64,000 nucleotides of DNA from M3007 sp964539805 (lineage in GTDB: Bacteria; Bacteroidota; Bacteroidia; Chitinophagales; Saprospiraceae), in NCBI GenBank assembly GCA_964539805.1, contig CAZIKN010000007.1, forward strand, positions 1-64,000, in the 5' to 3' direction. Made by a program: the position numbers and the translations under genes. The notes under the pieces were generated by a model. It ran no database searches, was not told the DNA's origin, and saw nothing but the letters and a program-made list of their open reading frames with translations. Positions within the stretch are counted from its first letter, which is position 1. Each line of letters opens with the position of its first letter. Positions 1-7,970 of the stretch are shown here, piece after piece.

Positions 1-17
1 GTGTAGCCCCGCTACAC
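1..17. repeat. small hairpin at window edge
   Basis: GTGTAGC (1-7), a three-base loop and GCTACAC (11-17) form a 7-bp perfect stem. It lies downstream of the minus-strand gene ending at 151 and could be part of a terminator for that gene or for a gene left of the window. There is no T-run beside it, so the role is uncertain, and the stem may extend beyond the left edge. Confidence 0.35.
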
Positions 18-150
18 TCCTTCAAAAACGATAAAAATGCTGAAAAAATCTCTCATTTTTGACTCAAGCAGAAAATCCCAGACATGCTCTTTAGGCAATA
101 GTTATGAATGCTGTTTATGGTCAGTTAACCATCCATCATTCTTTTTTTAC

Positions 151-2652
151 CTACTGTTTCACAAATCTGCCGATATAGCCTTGGCCGGATGTGCGAATGC
201 GCAATACATAGCTGCCTGCGGGCAGGTCGGACACCGGAACATTGATAAGTTGGCTGGCGCTGATGTTTTCCATGCGGATGCTGCGGGCCAAAGTGCCATT
301 TATGGTGCTTACCTCAATCAGGACAAGGCCATTGATATCTGCCTCCAATGAAGTGCTGACCACGTCATGGCTTGGGTTAGGGGTAAGCTGAATGGTCAAA
401 GGCAATGGTTCGTTGGTACCTACGGTCACAAATTCGTAAGCACCCATGTCCGGCTTGCTATCGCGGGTGTTGCCGTCAATATCTTTGGCAGGGGCACCGT
501 TTGCAATACCTTTGTCTTTGCAGGGAGAGGATTCTTGCAGGCGGAAATCGTTGGAGTTATCCCTGAATTTGGCATCTTGGCCGGAGCCACTGATATCATT
601 GGTGCCTTTTAGGGCATCCATCATGGTGTCATCATTGCAGAAGTTACCACCGAGCGATTTAAGCTCCGGAGTACCGTCCTCAATAATATAGGCGCCGGGG
701 ATGTTATCGCTGAAAATGCAGTTTTGCAATTCCATTACCGCACTGCTACCAGCAACAGCCTTGTCTTCCCATTGTGCCACAGCGGCACCGCCGTTGGAGG
801 AGATGTTGTTGGCAAAAGTACAGTTGGTCAATTTTGCCAGTACCAATTGGCCATCACCGGCATTGCTGATGATAGCGCCGCCTACACCTGAGCCATCATT
901 GTTGTTGTCAACAAAGAGGCAATTGACGATATCCATATTGGCATTGCTGCCATTGATGGCGCCACCTTGAGTGGTATTGGCCTTATTTGCGATAAATTTG
1001 CAACCTGAAAGCGTCAACAGGGAGAAATCGTCATCGTTTTCTAAGATCTGGATAGCGCCTGCGCTGCCTCCTGAATTGCCCTCAAAAACCGAATTGGTCA
1101 CTGAAATTTCAGTAGTAGCAAGGAACGCGCCAACTGCGCCGCCAGCGCTGTTGGCTTGATTGCTCCTAAAGGTAGAACCGTTGATGGTAATCTTGCTTGA
1201 GTCGTTTTGTATGCCAATTGCACCACCAATTGAAACGGCTACGTTTTCCTCAAAAGTGCTGTTGTTGATGATGGCTTGTGCGCGGAAGCCCGTGTGCATG
1301 GCCGCGCCACCACCGCCAGCGGTAGTATTGGCCTTAAAGGTGCAATTGTCGTAATTAATAACAGATTTTGCGCCATAGTTGGCTATACCACCAGCAAAGT
1401 TGGAGATGTTCCCTTCAAAAGTACATCCTCTTAGGGTTGCTTTGGCATCATTGAAGTAGATAGCGCCACCGCTGGAGGCAGTTTCATTGCCATTAAAATT
1501 CGTGTTTTCAAACAGAATGGTACTTGTGCCATCGGTGCCATTGGCAAAAAAGCCACCACCATTTCTTGCTTTGTTGTTGACAAAGTTACAGTTGCGCACC
1601 ACTGAATTCAGCTGCCAGGTGTACAGCACACCGCCACCGAAGCCGCCTGTCACGATATTTTCGTTGGACTCAAAAGTACAGTTGTTGTAAGTAGCAACTT
1701 TGGTGCCACTGCGCCCATCACCGTAAATGATACCGTTACCAGAGATTTTATTGCTTCTGAAAATGGTATTGCTGAAGGTCAACCTTGAATTAAAGTGTGA
1801 CGCAGCAGAGCCAAAAGAACGCGGGAAGGAGCTGTTGCCCTCAAACAGGCAGCTGTCCAACACGGTGTCATCGGCCACATTGGCAAAAAATGCGCCGTTG
1901 GTGGCCAAATTGTTGGTAAAGGTGCAACGTTTAACCTTTGAGCGCAAAGTGCTGATGATCGAAAGGCCAGCGCCAGCGCCGGTGGTATCGTTGATCTCGT
2001 TGTTGTTGAAAACACAGCCTTCTATGGCAGAGTCGTTTGCAACAGTACCTGCGAAGTGTACGCCACCGCCCACCAGCGCAGAGTTGCGTGTAAAGGTGCA
2101 GTTGGCAATTTTCACCTTGCCTGCTGCGTAAATACCACCACCGCGCTTGTTGATGGTTGTAGGGTCGGCAGGTAGTTTGGTGTTGCCATTACGAATGGTA
2201 AAGCCATCAATCTCAGCTGTGGGTGAGCCGGATGGTATTTCAACCAGGATCACGTGCACGGAGTTATCCGAACGGTTGGTCTTGAGGTTGCCAGCCACGT
2301 CGTCACCTTTGATGTCGCCATCCAAAATGGTAGCATTGGCCACGATGTTGCGCTGTGAAAGCGCTGTTTCGGTGCCATTAAAACCGCCGTAAAGTTTGGC
2401 AGCCTTTTTCATGCTGTAAGAAGCGGTGGTAGAGGATGCGGGGTCAGGCTTGTACACGCCAGCGGCCACCCAAATTTCGGTACCGTTAGCGGCAGCGGCC
2501 AAAGCAGGCTCTAACTTGGTGTAGGCATTAGCCCAGGAGCTGCCATCATTAGCTCCAGTGGCTTTTGAATTGACGTAAATCGTCTGTGCCGAAAGCGACA
2601 GACTCCCCAATAACATTAGAAGCAGGCTAATTTTTTGTGCTACTTGTTTCAT
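151..2652 (-). CDS. T9SS-exported right-handed beta-helix protein
   Basis: This 833-residue protein starts with a signal peptide (residues 1-22, ending LSAQ). The body is a series of short repeats of the type C.F..N......GG.... with many Asn and Gly ladders, as in polymorphic outer membrane protein repeats and right-handed parallel beta-helices (about residues 25-730). Near residue 725 DIDGNTRDSKPDMGAYEF is the conserved closing motif of this protein type. The last 80 residues (PNPS..., then LPAGSYVLRI and a basic GRFVKQ end) form a type A T9SS sorting domain, so the product should be exported across the outer membrane and anchored at the surface or released. Adhesion or polysaccharide binding is typical of such folds, but no catalytic residues are recognisable. 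It is monocistronic; a candidate promoter lies at 2717-2746. Confidence 0.88.
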   Translation of the reverse strand: MKQVAQKISLLLMLLGSLSLSAQTIYVNSKATGANDGSSWANAYTKLEPALAAAANGTEIWVAAGVYKPDPASSTTASYSMKKAAKLYGGFNGTETALSQRNIVANATILDGDIKGDDVAGNLKTNRSDNSVHVILVEIPSGSPTAEIDGFTIRNGNTKLPADPTTINKRGGGIYAAGKVKIANCTFTRNSALVGGGVHFAGTVANDSAIEGCVFNNNEINDTTGAGAGLSIISTLRSKVKRCTFTNNLATNGAFFANVADDTVLDSCLFEGNSSFPRSFGSAASHFNSRLTFSNTIFRSNKISGNGIIYGDGRSGTKVATYNNCTFESNENIVTGGFGGGVLYTWQLNSVVRNCNFVNNKARNGGGFFANGTDGTSTILFENTNFNGNETASSGGAIYFNDAKATLRGCTFEGNISNFAGGIANYGAKSVINYDNCTFKANTTAGGGGAAMHTGFRAQAIINNSTFEENVAVSIGGAIGIQNDSSKITINGSTFRSNQANSAGGAVGAFLATTEISVTNSVFEGNSGGSAGAIQILENDDDFSLLTLSGCKFIANKANTTQGGAINGSNANMDIVNCLFVDNNNDGSGVGGAIISNAGDGQLVLAKLTNCTFANNISSNGGAAVAQWEDKAVAGSSAVMELQNCIFSDNIPGAYIIEDGTPELKSLGGNFCNDDTMMDALKGTNDISGSGQDAKFRDNSNDFRLQESSPCKDKGIANGAPAKDIDGNTRDSKPDMGAYEFVTVGTNEPLPLTIQLTPNPSHDVVSTSLEADINGLVLIEVSTINGTLARSIRMENISASQLINVPVSDLPAGSYVLRIRTSGQGYIGRFVKQ

Positions 2653-2953
2653 GGAAAAACAGTTTAGTTGTGTGAAAAATGATTAGGCGGAATACCGCGT
2701 TTTTTATAATTTGGGCGAAATGTACGGTTATTGTACGATAGACAAAGACATGTGCTCAAAACAAAGACTGCAAATTTTAACATTTGCCAGTATGGTCAAT
2801 TTAACAAAAACGAATATTTTTGTACCCGATCTGTGTTTTTTTCAACAAAGCAGCCTGATTTTCAGGCTTTGATGTTACGATATTGTTTCACCCGCCCTGC
2901 TCTAAAATCTTTAAAATAATTAAGAAAAGCGGGCATTAAACCTTGCTTTTGTC
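2653..2953. other. intergenic region between divergent genes
   Basis: About 300 AT-rich bases separate the minus-strand beta-helix gene from the plus-strand small ORF at 2954. Apart from the minus-strand promoter-like sequence at 2717-2746 I see no RNA gene or repeat here. Open frames in this stretch are short and low-complexity. Confidence 0.5.
2717..2746 (-). promoter_or_regulatory. candidate promoter of beta-helix gene
   Basis: On the minus strand TTTG (2746-2743) is followed after 18 bases by TACATTTC (2724-2717), one mismatch from the Bacteroidota -7 element TAnnTTTG. It lies about 65 bases before the start codon at 2652. Confidence 0.4.
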
Positions 2954-3121
2954 ATGCAAAAACCTTGGGAAAAGAAAAAAAATGACAGCCGCCGTTTCGA
3001 CGATGCAGAAACATTCAAACAAGACCACAACAACAAAAAAAAGGCAAAACTTAAACCGGTCGAAAAAAGTAAGTACCGGATGAAAGGAAGCAACGAAGAA
3101 GATGAAGATATTCAATTTTGA
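2954..3121 (+). CDS. small basic hypothetical protein, 55 aa
   Basis: ATG at 2954 opens a 55-codon frame ending in TGA at 3119-3121. The product begins MQKPWEKKKNDSRRFDD and is rich in Lys, Arg, Asp and Glu, with an acidic tail (SNEEDEDIQF). It has no membrane segment or signal peptide. Its stop lies 11 bases before the ATG of the downstream metal-receptor gene, suggesting co-transcription and possibly translational coupling. The composition is that of a soluble, possibly disordered, nucleic-acid- or ribosome-associated small protein, but this is only inference. It could be a chance frame; the tight spacing and the non-random, strongly charged sequence argue for a real gene. Confidence 0.5.
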   Translation: MQKPWEKKKNDSRRFDDAETFKQDHNNKKKAKLKPVEKSKYRMKGSNEEDEDIQF

Positions 3122-3132
3122 AACTTGCCACA

Positions 3133-3927
3133 ATGACCTTTGAGGATCAGCTAGGCCGTGTTGTCCAGCTTGCCCATTGGCCTCCCCGACGGATCATTTC
3201 CCTGGTACCTTCTCAAACAGATCTTTTGCATTACCTCGGGTTGGATACCGAAGTAGTCGGTATCACAAAATTCTGTATCAAACCTGCGCAATGGTTTGCT
3301 ACAAAAACACGTATTGGAGGTACCAAAACCCTTAATTTCGATAAGATTAAGGCCCTGCAACCCGATTTGATCATAGGCAACAAGGAAGAGAATGATCGGT
3401 CTCAAATTGAGGCCCTAAGCGAGTTGTTCCCGGTTTGGCTGAGTGATGTCAGTTCTTTGCCCGACGCATTGGATATGATGCGTCGGGCAGCTCATATTTG
3501 TGGAAAAGCCCAAATAGCCAATGAACTGACAGCCGCTATAAGCGCTGCTTTTGAGGGGCTGGTTCAGCCACCAAAGCGAGTGCGGGTGGCTTATCTGATT
3601 TGGAGGAAGCCTTATATGGCGGTTGCCTCTGCTACCTTTGTGCATGATATGTTGCATCATGCCGGTTTTGACAATGTTTTTTCACATTTAAGCCGCTATC
3701 CGCAAGTCAGCGCCATTGATTTGCAGAAGGCTGATCCCGATGTGATTCTATTGTCCTCTGAGCCGTTCCCTTTTTCAACAAAACACATCCGCGAGATAAG
3801 CGAGATATGCCCCGGCGCCCAGGTGCAACTTGCCGATGGCGAAATGTTCTCCTGGTATGGGCCAAAAATGCTTGGCTTACCCGATTATTTTCGGCAATTG
3901 AACCAAGAATTGGGAATTTGCCAATAA
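3133..3927 (+). CDS. helical-backbone metal receptor (BtuF/FepB-like binding protein)
   Basis: Residues near the N-terminus, RIISLVPSQTDLLHYLGL, and the following VVGITKFCIKP and IGGTKTLNFDKIKALQPDLI blocks are the hallmark of periplasmic-binding fold III proteins that bind cobalamin, haem or siderophores. A second lobe (about residues 135-260) contains VRVAYLIWRKPYMAVA and ADPDVILLSSEPFPF. I chose ATG 3133 over the in-frame TTG at 3118 because homologues begin with MTF.DQLGR and because TTG overlaps the previous stop. No signal peptide is visible, so the protein may be cytoplasmic or exported in an unusual way. No permease or ATPase gene is adjacent. The ligand cannot be told from sequence. 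Confidence 0.85.
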   Translation: MTFEDQLGRVVQLAHWPPRRIISLVPSQTDLLHYLGLDTEVVGITKFCIKPAQWFATKTRIGGTKTLNFDKIKALQPDLIIGNKEENDRSQIEALSELFPVWLSDVSSLPDALDMMRRAAHICGKAQIANELTAAISAAFEGLVQPPKRVRVAYLIWRKPYMAVASATFVHDMLHHAGFDNVFSHLSRYPQVSAIDLQKADPDVILLSSEPFPFSTKHIREISEICPGAQVQLADGEMFSWYGPKMLGLPDYFRQLNQELGICQ

Positions 3928-4009
3928 ACGGCAGTACATTGTCCAACTAAATACCGCAATTTTGCGTCTGAATTGTTCTACAATTTTTTTCAATAAAAAT
4001 ATTATGTAT

Positions 4010-5626
4010 ATGAAAAAACATTTCCTCCTTTCGCTGCTTGTCACCTGGGCCTTCTTGCTCGAGGGCCAAGAATCATCATGGCGGATTCCGGGTCAGATTG
4101 TTGTCCAAATGGAAGCGGGCGCCGACATCAACACGGTGCTGTCCTCTCGTGTCCGCTTGCCTGAGAAAGTATGGTTGATGAAACAGGTGTCTGACGAGTG
4201 GAATGTACATCTGCTTGGTTTTGACGAGGATGAATTCAATCGGGAACCCCTTTTGGCGACTATAAAAAACTTGCCAGCCGTGCGTTTTGCAGGCTGGAAT
4301 GAAAGGGTTCAGGAGCGCAACATGACACCCAACGACATAAACTGGGGGCAGCAGAGTGATATGCGCCTGATCAATGCCCCTGAGGCGTGGGCAGCCTCTA
4401 CGGGAGGACTGACCCCACAGGGGGATACCATTGTTATTGCGGTTCTGGAAAAAGGCATGCAGTTTACGCATCCTGACCTGATTCCCAATTTCTGGTTCAA
4501 CTGGGCCGAAAAGCCAGGCAATCAAAAGGACGATGATGGCAATGGCTTTGTTGATGACTACATCGGCTATGATGTGCGCAATATGGGTAGCGGCCCGGGC
4601 AACGGAGGCACACACGGCACCTCGGTAGCCGCCATAGCAGGCGCAAGGGGTAACAATAGTATAGGTGTAACAGGTGTAAACTGGAACGTAAAAATAATGC
4701 CCATCACCAATGTTGATGCCCTTACCGAAGTGGTAGCAGGCTATGACTATGCCCTGAAAATGCGCCGATTGTACAACACAAGCGATGGTAAAAAAGGCGC
4801 TTTTATCGTTTGCACCAATTCATCCTTTGGCCGCGATAACAGATTTCCCAGTTTTTTTCCGGCTTGGTGTGATGCCTACGAGTCTCTGGGCAATGAGGGC
4901 GTACTGAGTGCAGGGGCTACCACCAATGCAAACAGCGACGTAGATTCAGTGGGCGATCTGCCCAGCACCTGCGAAAGTGAGTACCTTATGGTGGTGACCA
5001 ATGTTACCTCTATATCGGGTAACAAGGCACCACAGGCAGGCTATGGTGCAAAATTTGTTGACCTTGGCGCACCAGGTGACGGTACGGTAACTGCTGAAAA
5101 CGGCCCAACCTACGGCACCTTTGAAGGTACCTCGGCTGCCACTCCGCACGTTGCGGGCGCCATTGCCCTTACTTACAGCTTTAATTGCAATGCCGTAGCA
5201 CAAGATCGCCTTAGTAATCCAGCAGGCTGTGCAAGGCGCGTACGTGACCTGATTATGGATAATGTAGTACCCAATCCAACACTTGCAGGTATTACCACCA
5301 CAGGCGGCCGCCTTGATTTGGGCACTACTTTGGCCGCAGTGAGGGGATTGTGCCAAGGGGCCATAGGGCCTTTACAGGTGCTTAAAGTGGAAACGGACCA
5401 AATGAGTCGCTTCAAGATTTTTTATCAAGCTCCAAGCACCCTGGTCAGTTATCGCTTCAGGGTGTTCAATATGTTTGGTCAACTGATGTATGAACAACCT
5501 ACGACACCCAAACAGTTTGAGGCCAATATTATTGAATTTGACGCCAATATCCTCCCTGCGGGCATTTATGTGTTCTCCATTAATGCCGGGAGTAATATTG
5601 TTTCAAGAAAATTTGCAAAATTTTAA
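4010..5626 (+). CDS. S8 subtilisin-like protease with T9SS sorting domain; Glu at Asp position
   Basis: The 538-residue product starts with a signal peptide (MKKHFLLSLLVTWAFLLEG). A propeptide-like region (20-110) precedes the peptidase domain (about 120-465). The His block GGTHGTSVAAIAGARGNN (His202), the oxyanion Asn in CTNSSFG (Asn270) and the Ser block GTSAATPHVAGAIAL (Ser375) are intact. The block that normally carries the catalytic Asp reads VIAVLEKGMQFTHPDL, with Glu147 (GAA, 4448-4450) in the Asp place. DDDGNGFVDDYIGYD is a probable calcium-binding insertion. The last 80 residues form a T9SS type A sorting domain (FNMFGQLMYE, LPAGIYVFSI, basic RKFAKF end). ATG 4010 is preferred; an upstream in-frame TTG at 3962 lies inside a promoter-like sequence (TTG 3939-3941, CAATTTTG 3957-3964). 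Confidence 0.9.
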   Translation: MKKHFLLSLLVTWAFLLEGQESSWRIPGQIVVQMEAGADINTVLSSRVRLPEKVWLMKQVSDEWNVHLLGFDEDEFNREPLLATIKNLPAVRFAGWNERVQERNMTPNDINWGQQSDMRLINAPEAWAASTGGLTPQGDTIVIAVLEKGMQFTHPDLIPNFWFNWAEKPGNQKDDDGNGFVDDYIGYDVRNMGSGPGNGGTHGTSVAAIAGARGNNSIGVTGVNWNVKIMPITNVDALTEVVAGYDYALKMRRLYNTSDGKKGAFIVCTNSSFGRDNRFPSFFPAWCDAYESLGNEGVLSAGATTNANSDVDSVGDLPSTCESEYLMVVTNVTSISGNKAPQAGYGAKFVDLGAPGDGTVTAENGPTYGTFEGTSAATPHVAGAIALTYSFNCNAVAQDRLSNPAGCARRVRDLIMDNVVPNPTLAGITTTGGRLDLGTTLAAVRGLCQGAIGPLQVLKVETDQMSRFKIFYQAPSTLVSYRFRVFNMFGQLMYEQPTTPKQFEANIIEFDANILPAGIYVFSINAGSNIVSRKFAKF

Positions 5627-5633
5627 AAAAGTG

Positions 5634-5666
5634 TTTGGTAATTAGATAAAGGAGTGTTTACCTTTG
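5634..5666 (+). promoter_or_regulatory. promoter of tRNA-Arg and ribosomal protein operon
   Basis: TTTG (5634-5637), a 21-base spacer and TACCTTTG (5659-5666) match the Bacteroidota sigma-A promoter layout. The tRNA gene begins 22 bases after the -7 element. Confidence 0.7.
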
Positions 5667-5688
5667 CCGCCCGAAATCAAACAGGTAT

Positions 5689-5764
5689 GGCTCCGTAGCT
5701 TAATGGATAGAGCATCTGACTACGGATCAGAAGGTTAGAGGTTCGAGTCCTCTCGGAGTCACCA
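5689..5764 (+). tRNA. tRNA-Arg(ACG)
   Basis: The sequence folds as a complete tRNA: acceptor arms GGCTCCG (5689-5695) and CGGAGTC (5754-5760) pair with one G-T wobble; the anticodon stem TCTGA/TCAGA encloses CTACGGA, placing anticodon ACG at 5722-5724; the T arm is AGAGG-TTCGAGT-CCTCT. The CCA end is encoded (5762-5764). The ACG anticodon is read after A-to-I editing by TadA in bacteria and serves CGU, CGC and CGA. It lies about 90 bases before rpmB and probably shares its promoter. Confidence 0.97.
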
Positions 5765-5855
5765 CTGTTAGAAGTGTTTGAGTGTGTGGGATTCTTTCTC
5801 ACGCACTCATTTTTTGAAAACCATATTTTTTCAACTAGAACACTCACTTTTTATT

Positions 5856-6119
5856 ATGCCAAAAGTATGTGACCTCACGGGCAAAAAGCCCATCACGGGT
5901 AATCACGTTTCGCACTCTAATCGCAAAACGAAACGACGTTTTTACCCCAACCTCCAAACCAAAAAATTCTTCATGCCTGAAACGGGCGAATGGGTAACCC
6001 TTAAGGTTAGTACCTCTGCCATCCGTACCATCAGCAAACTCGGCTTGTACCAATACATCAAAAAGTTGGAGAAAAAAGGCGAGATTGTTTATCACGGCAC
6101 ACAAGAATACGGCTGTTAA
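5856..6119 (+). CDS. rpmB: 50S ribosomal protein L28
   Basis: The 87-residue product begins MPKVCDLTGKKPITGNHVSHS and has the L28 pattern of a CDLTGK start, NRKTKRRFYPNLQ and a C-terminal ISKLGLYQYIKKL block. It is a component of the large ribosomal subunit. Start: ATG 5856; an in-frame GTG at 5778 would add 26 residues without family support. It heads the block rpmB-rpmG-DUF4295, the usual arrangement in Bacteroidota, and follows tRNA-Arg. Only one Cys is seen in the N-terminal block, so this appears not to be a zinc-ribbon form. Confidence 0.96.
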   Translation: MPKVCDLTGKKPITGNHVSHSNRKTKRRFYPNLQTKKFFMPETGEWVTLKVSTSAIRTISKLGLYQYIKKLEKKGEIVYHGTQEYGC

Positions 6120-6199
6120 GCCCCTTAACCCACCAATTCTTTCCAAAATCATTTTTCATTTTCTGTCCTCACTTAAGGATTTAAAATACAAAAAAAGTC

Positions 6200-6388
6200 A
6201 TGGCAAAAAAAGGCAAAGGCAACCGAATCCAGGTAATCATGGAATGTACGGAGCACAAAAACAGCGGTCTGCCCGGCACTTCTCGTTATATAACTGAGAA
6301 AAACCGCAAAAATACGCCGGAACGTATCGAGTTGAAAAAATACAACCCGATCATGCGTAAATATACTATTCACCGCGAAATTAAGTAA
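6200..6388 (+). CDS. rpmG: 50S ribosomal protein L33
   Basis: The 62-residue product (MAKKGKGNRIQVIMECTEHK...) matches L33 in length and in the blocks RIQVIMECTEHK, YITEKNRKNTPERIELKKYNP and RKYTIHREIK. L33 belongs to the large subunit near the E site. The paired CxxC zinc motifs of the C+ form are absent (only one Cys), so this is the zinc-independent C- type. It lies 80 bases after rpmB and 5 bases before the DUF4295 gene, so the three genes form one transcription unit. Confidence 0.96.
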   Translation: MAKKGKGNRIQVIMECTEHKNSGLPGTSRYITEKNRKNTPERIELKKYNPIMRKYTIHREIK

Positions 6389-6393
6389 TCATC

Positions 6394-6573
6394 ATGGCAA
6401 AGAAAGTATCTAAAAACGCCCGTGTGGCCCAGCGTGCTGCTAACGCAGGTTCTGGTAAAGACCACGTTAAAGTGGTTAAAGCTGTGAAAGATCCCGTTAC
6501 TGGCAAATACACTTACAAGCAAATGATCGTTCACAAAGATAAAGTGAAGGACTTTTTTGCTGACGTAAAATAA
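6394..6573 (+). CDS. DUF4295 family small protein
   Basis: ATG 6394 starts a 59-residue basic protein, MAKKVSKNARVAQRAANAGS, with the conserved central KDHVKVVKAVKDPVTGKYTY and C-terminal IVHKDKVKDFFADVK blocks. These match the DUF4295 family, found in Bacteroidota directly after rpmB and rpmG. It starts 5 bases after the rpmG stop. The position and small basic character point to a ribosome-associated role, which is inference. In many relatives ftsY follows; here a terminator ends the operon at 6605-6638. Confidence 0.9.
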   Translation: MAKKVSKNARVAQRAANAGSGKDHVKVVKAVKDPVTGKYTYKQMIVHKDKVKDFFADVK

Positions 6574-6604
6574 AACCCGCGCCAACACCGCGAAAAATCA
6601 AAGA

Positions 6605-6638
6605 CCTCAGGTACTCACGCAGTGCCTGAGGTTTTTTT
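6605..6638 (+). terminator. rho-independent terminator of rpmB-rpmG-DUF4295 operon
   Basis: An 11-bp stem (CCTCAGGTACT 6605-6615 with AGTGCCTGAGG 6621-6631, one G-T wobble) closes a five-base loop and is followed by seven T residues (6632-6638). It lies 31 bases after the DUF4295 stop. Confidence 0.92.
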
Positions 6639-6655
6639 GTGTGCGTGTATCGTTG

Positions 6656-6663
6656 TACTTTCG
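6656..6663 (+). promoter_or_regulatory. -7 element before SGNH hydrolase gene
   Basis: TACTTTCG matches TAnnTTTG at seven of eight positions and lies 31 bases before the start codon at 6695, just behind the terminator. Confidence 0.45.
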
Positions 6664-6694
6664 CCCGTGACATCAATTCAAAACGTATTACATT

Positions 6695-7948
6695 ATGATG
6701 CAAATGCCGATTATACTCCGCACCATTTGCTTTTTTGTTTTTTCCCTCCTTTTTTTGGGACAATGCCAGTCACAGTTTCGTGCCCCGGAGGTAGAAATTT
6801 TGCCCTCGGATACGGTGGTGCAAAACTTCATTCGCCAGGACAACAATGTGATTGAAAATGCCGCTGCACTGGCACCTTTTTTCAAAAAAATGTACGAACA
6901 AAGGGTGCACGGTGGCCAAAAAATCAATATTGTACATATCGGAGACTCACATATTCTTGCAGATCTCCTCACGCGCGAGGTCAGGGATCGGCTCCAAAAG
7001 GCTTTTGGGGATGCCGGGCGCGGCCTGATTTTCCCCTATAAGTTGGCAGGATCCAATGGCCCTAAAGATTATTTGGTCTCTACTAATGTCCGTTGGAATG
7101 GTGCCAACTGCCAGCGTGATCTGGATGAAGTCACTCCTTTCGGTGTTACAGGATTTTCATTGGAAACACAAAATTCCAATGCTGAGTTGACAATTCGACT
7201 GCAAGATACAGCAACCTCGGAAAGTCGGCTGTTTACCAAGGTAACCGTTTTGCAATACATGACCGTGGGTGAATACGATCTTGAAATACGTGACGATAAC
7301 TCCAACCAGAAGGCTAACCTGATCATACAAGGTGATTATGCGCGCTCCTATTACTTTGACCGACCGGTGGGACAGCTAACCATTGCCGCCAAAAAAGGCA
7401 ACAAGCAACAAAAAGCAATAAGTTTGGATGGAATTTGCCTTGAAAACGAACTGTCAGGAGTGCTTTATCATACCATTGGTGTAAATGGAGGGAAATTTAA
7501 AGATTATGTCAGGGCCGATTATTTTGCCAAGCAAGTAGCCGAATTAAATCCTGACCTGATCATATTGAGCATGGGAACCAATGAAGCACAGGCCAAAATT
7601 GATGAGGCTGTTTTTTATCGCAACATGCGCGATCTGACCGATAAATTATTGGCCCATTCCCCTGCTGCCCAGATCATGTTGACCACGCCTGCTGATTCTT
7701 ACCTGCGTGGCAAAATAATCGGCCCTGACATAATCTTTAAATTTCCCTCCATTTACACCAATGGTATGATAAAGCACTCCTGACAGTTCGTTTTCAAGGC
7801 AAATTCTGCTCAGGACTGGAAATCACGGGGCCTTATGTCACAGGACTCGGTACATTACAGTAAGGCCGGTTATGCCGTACAAGGAAAATTGTTGTATCAG
7901 GGAATCATAAAATCCTATAATAACTACGTAGAAGATAAAGGGCAATAG
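6695..7948 (+). pseudogene. SGNH/GDSL hydrolase interrupted by in-frame TGA
   Basis: The frame encodes a signal peptide (MMQMPIILRTICFFVFSLLF...), then NIVHIGDSHILAD, the block I nucleophile motif (Ser85), a jelly-roll-like middle part and PDLIILSMGTNEAQAK, block III. Reading stops at TGA 7781-7783 (codon 363). The same frame continues without further stops to TAG 7946-7948 and contains SAQDWKSRGLMSQDSVHYSK, the block V Asp-x-x-His pair (Asp384, His387). So the catalytic base lies beyond the stop. Full-length relatives, secreted esterases such as peptidoglycan or polysaccharide O-acetyl esterases, have about 420 residues, which equals the combined frame. The stretch 7745-7807 looks unlike the family, so small compensating indels may also be present. 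It is either a true pseudogene or a sequencing error. Confidence 0.85.
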
Positions 7949-7970
7949 ATGCCGTTTTTATCTCTTTGTA

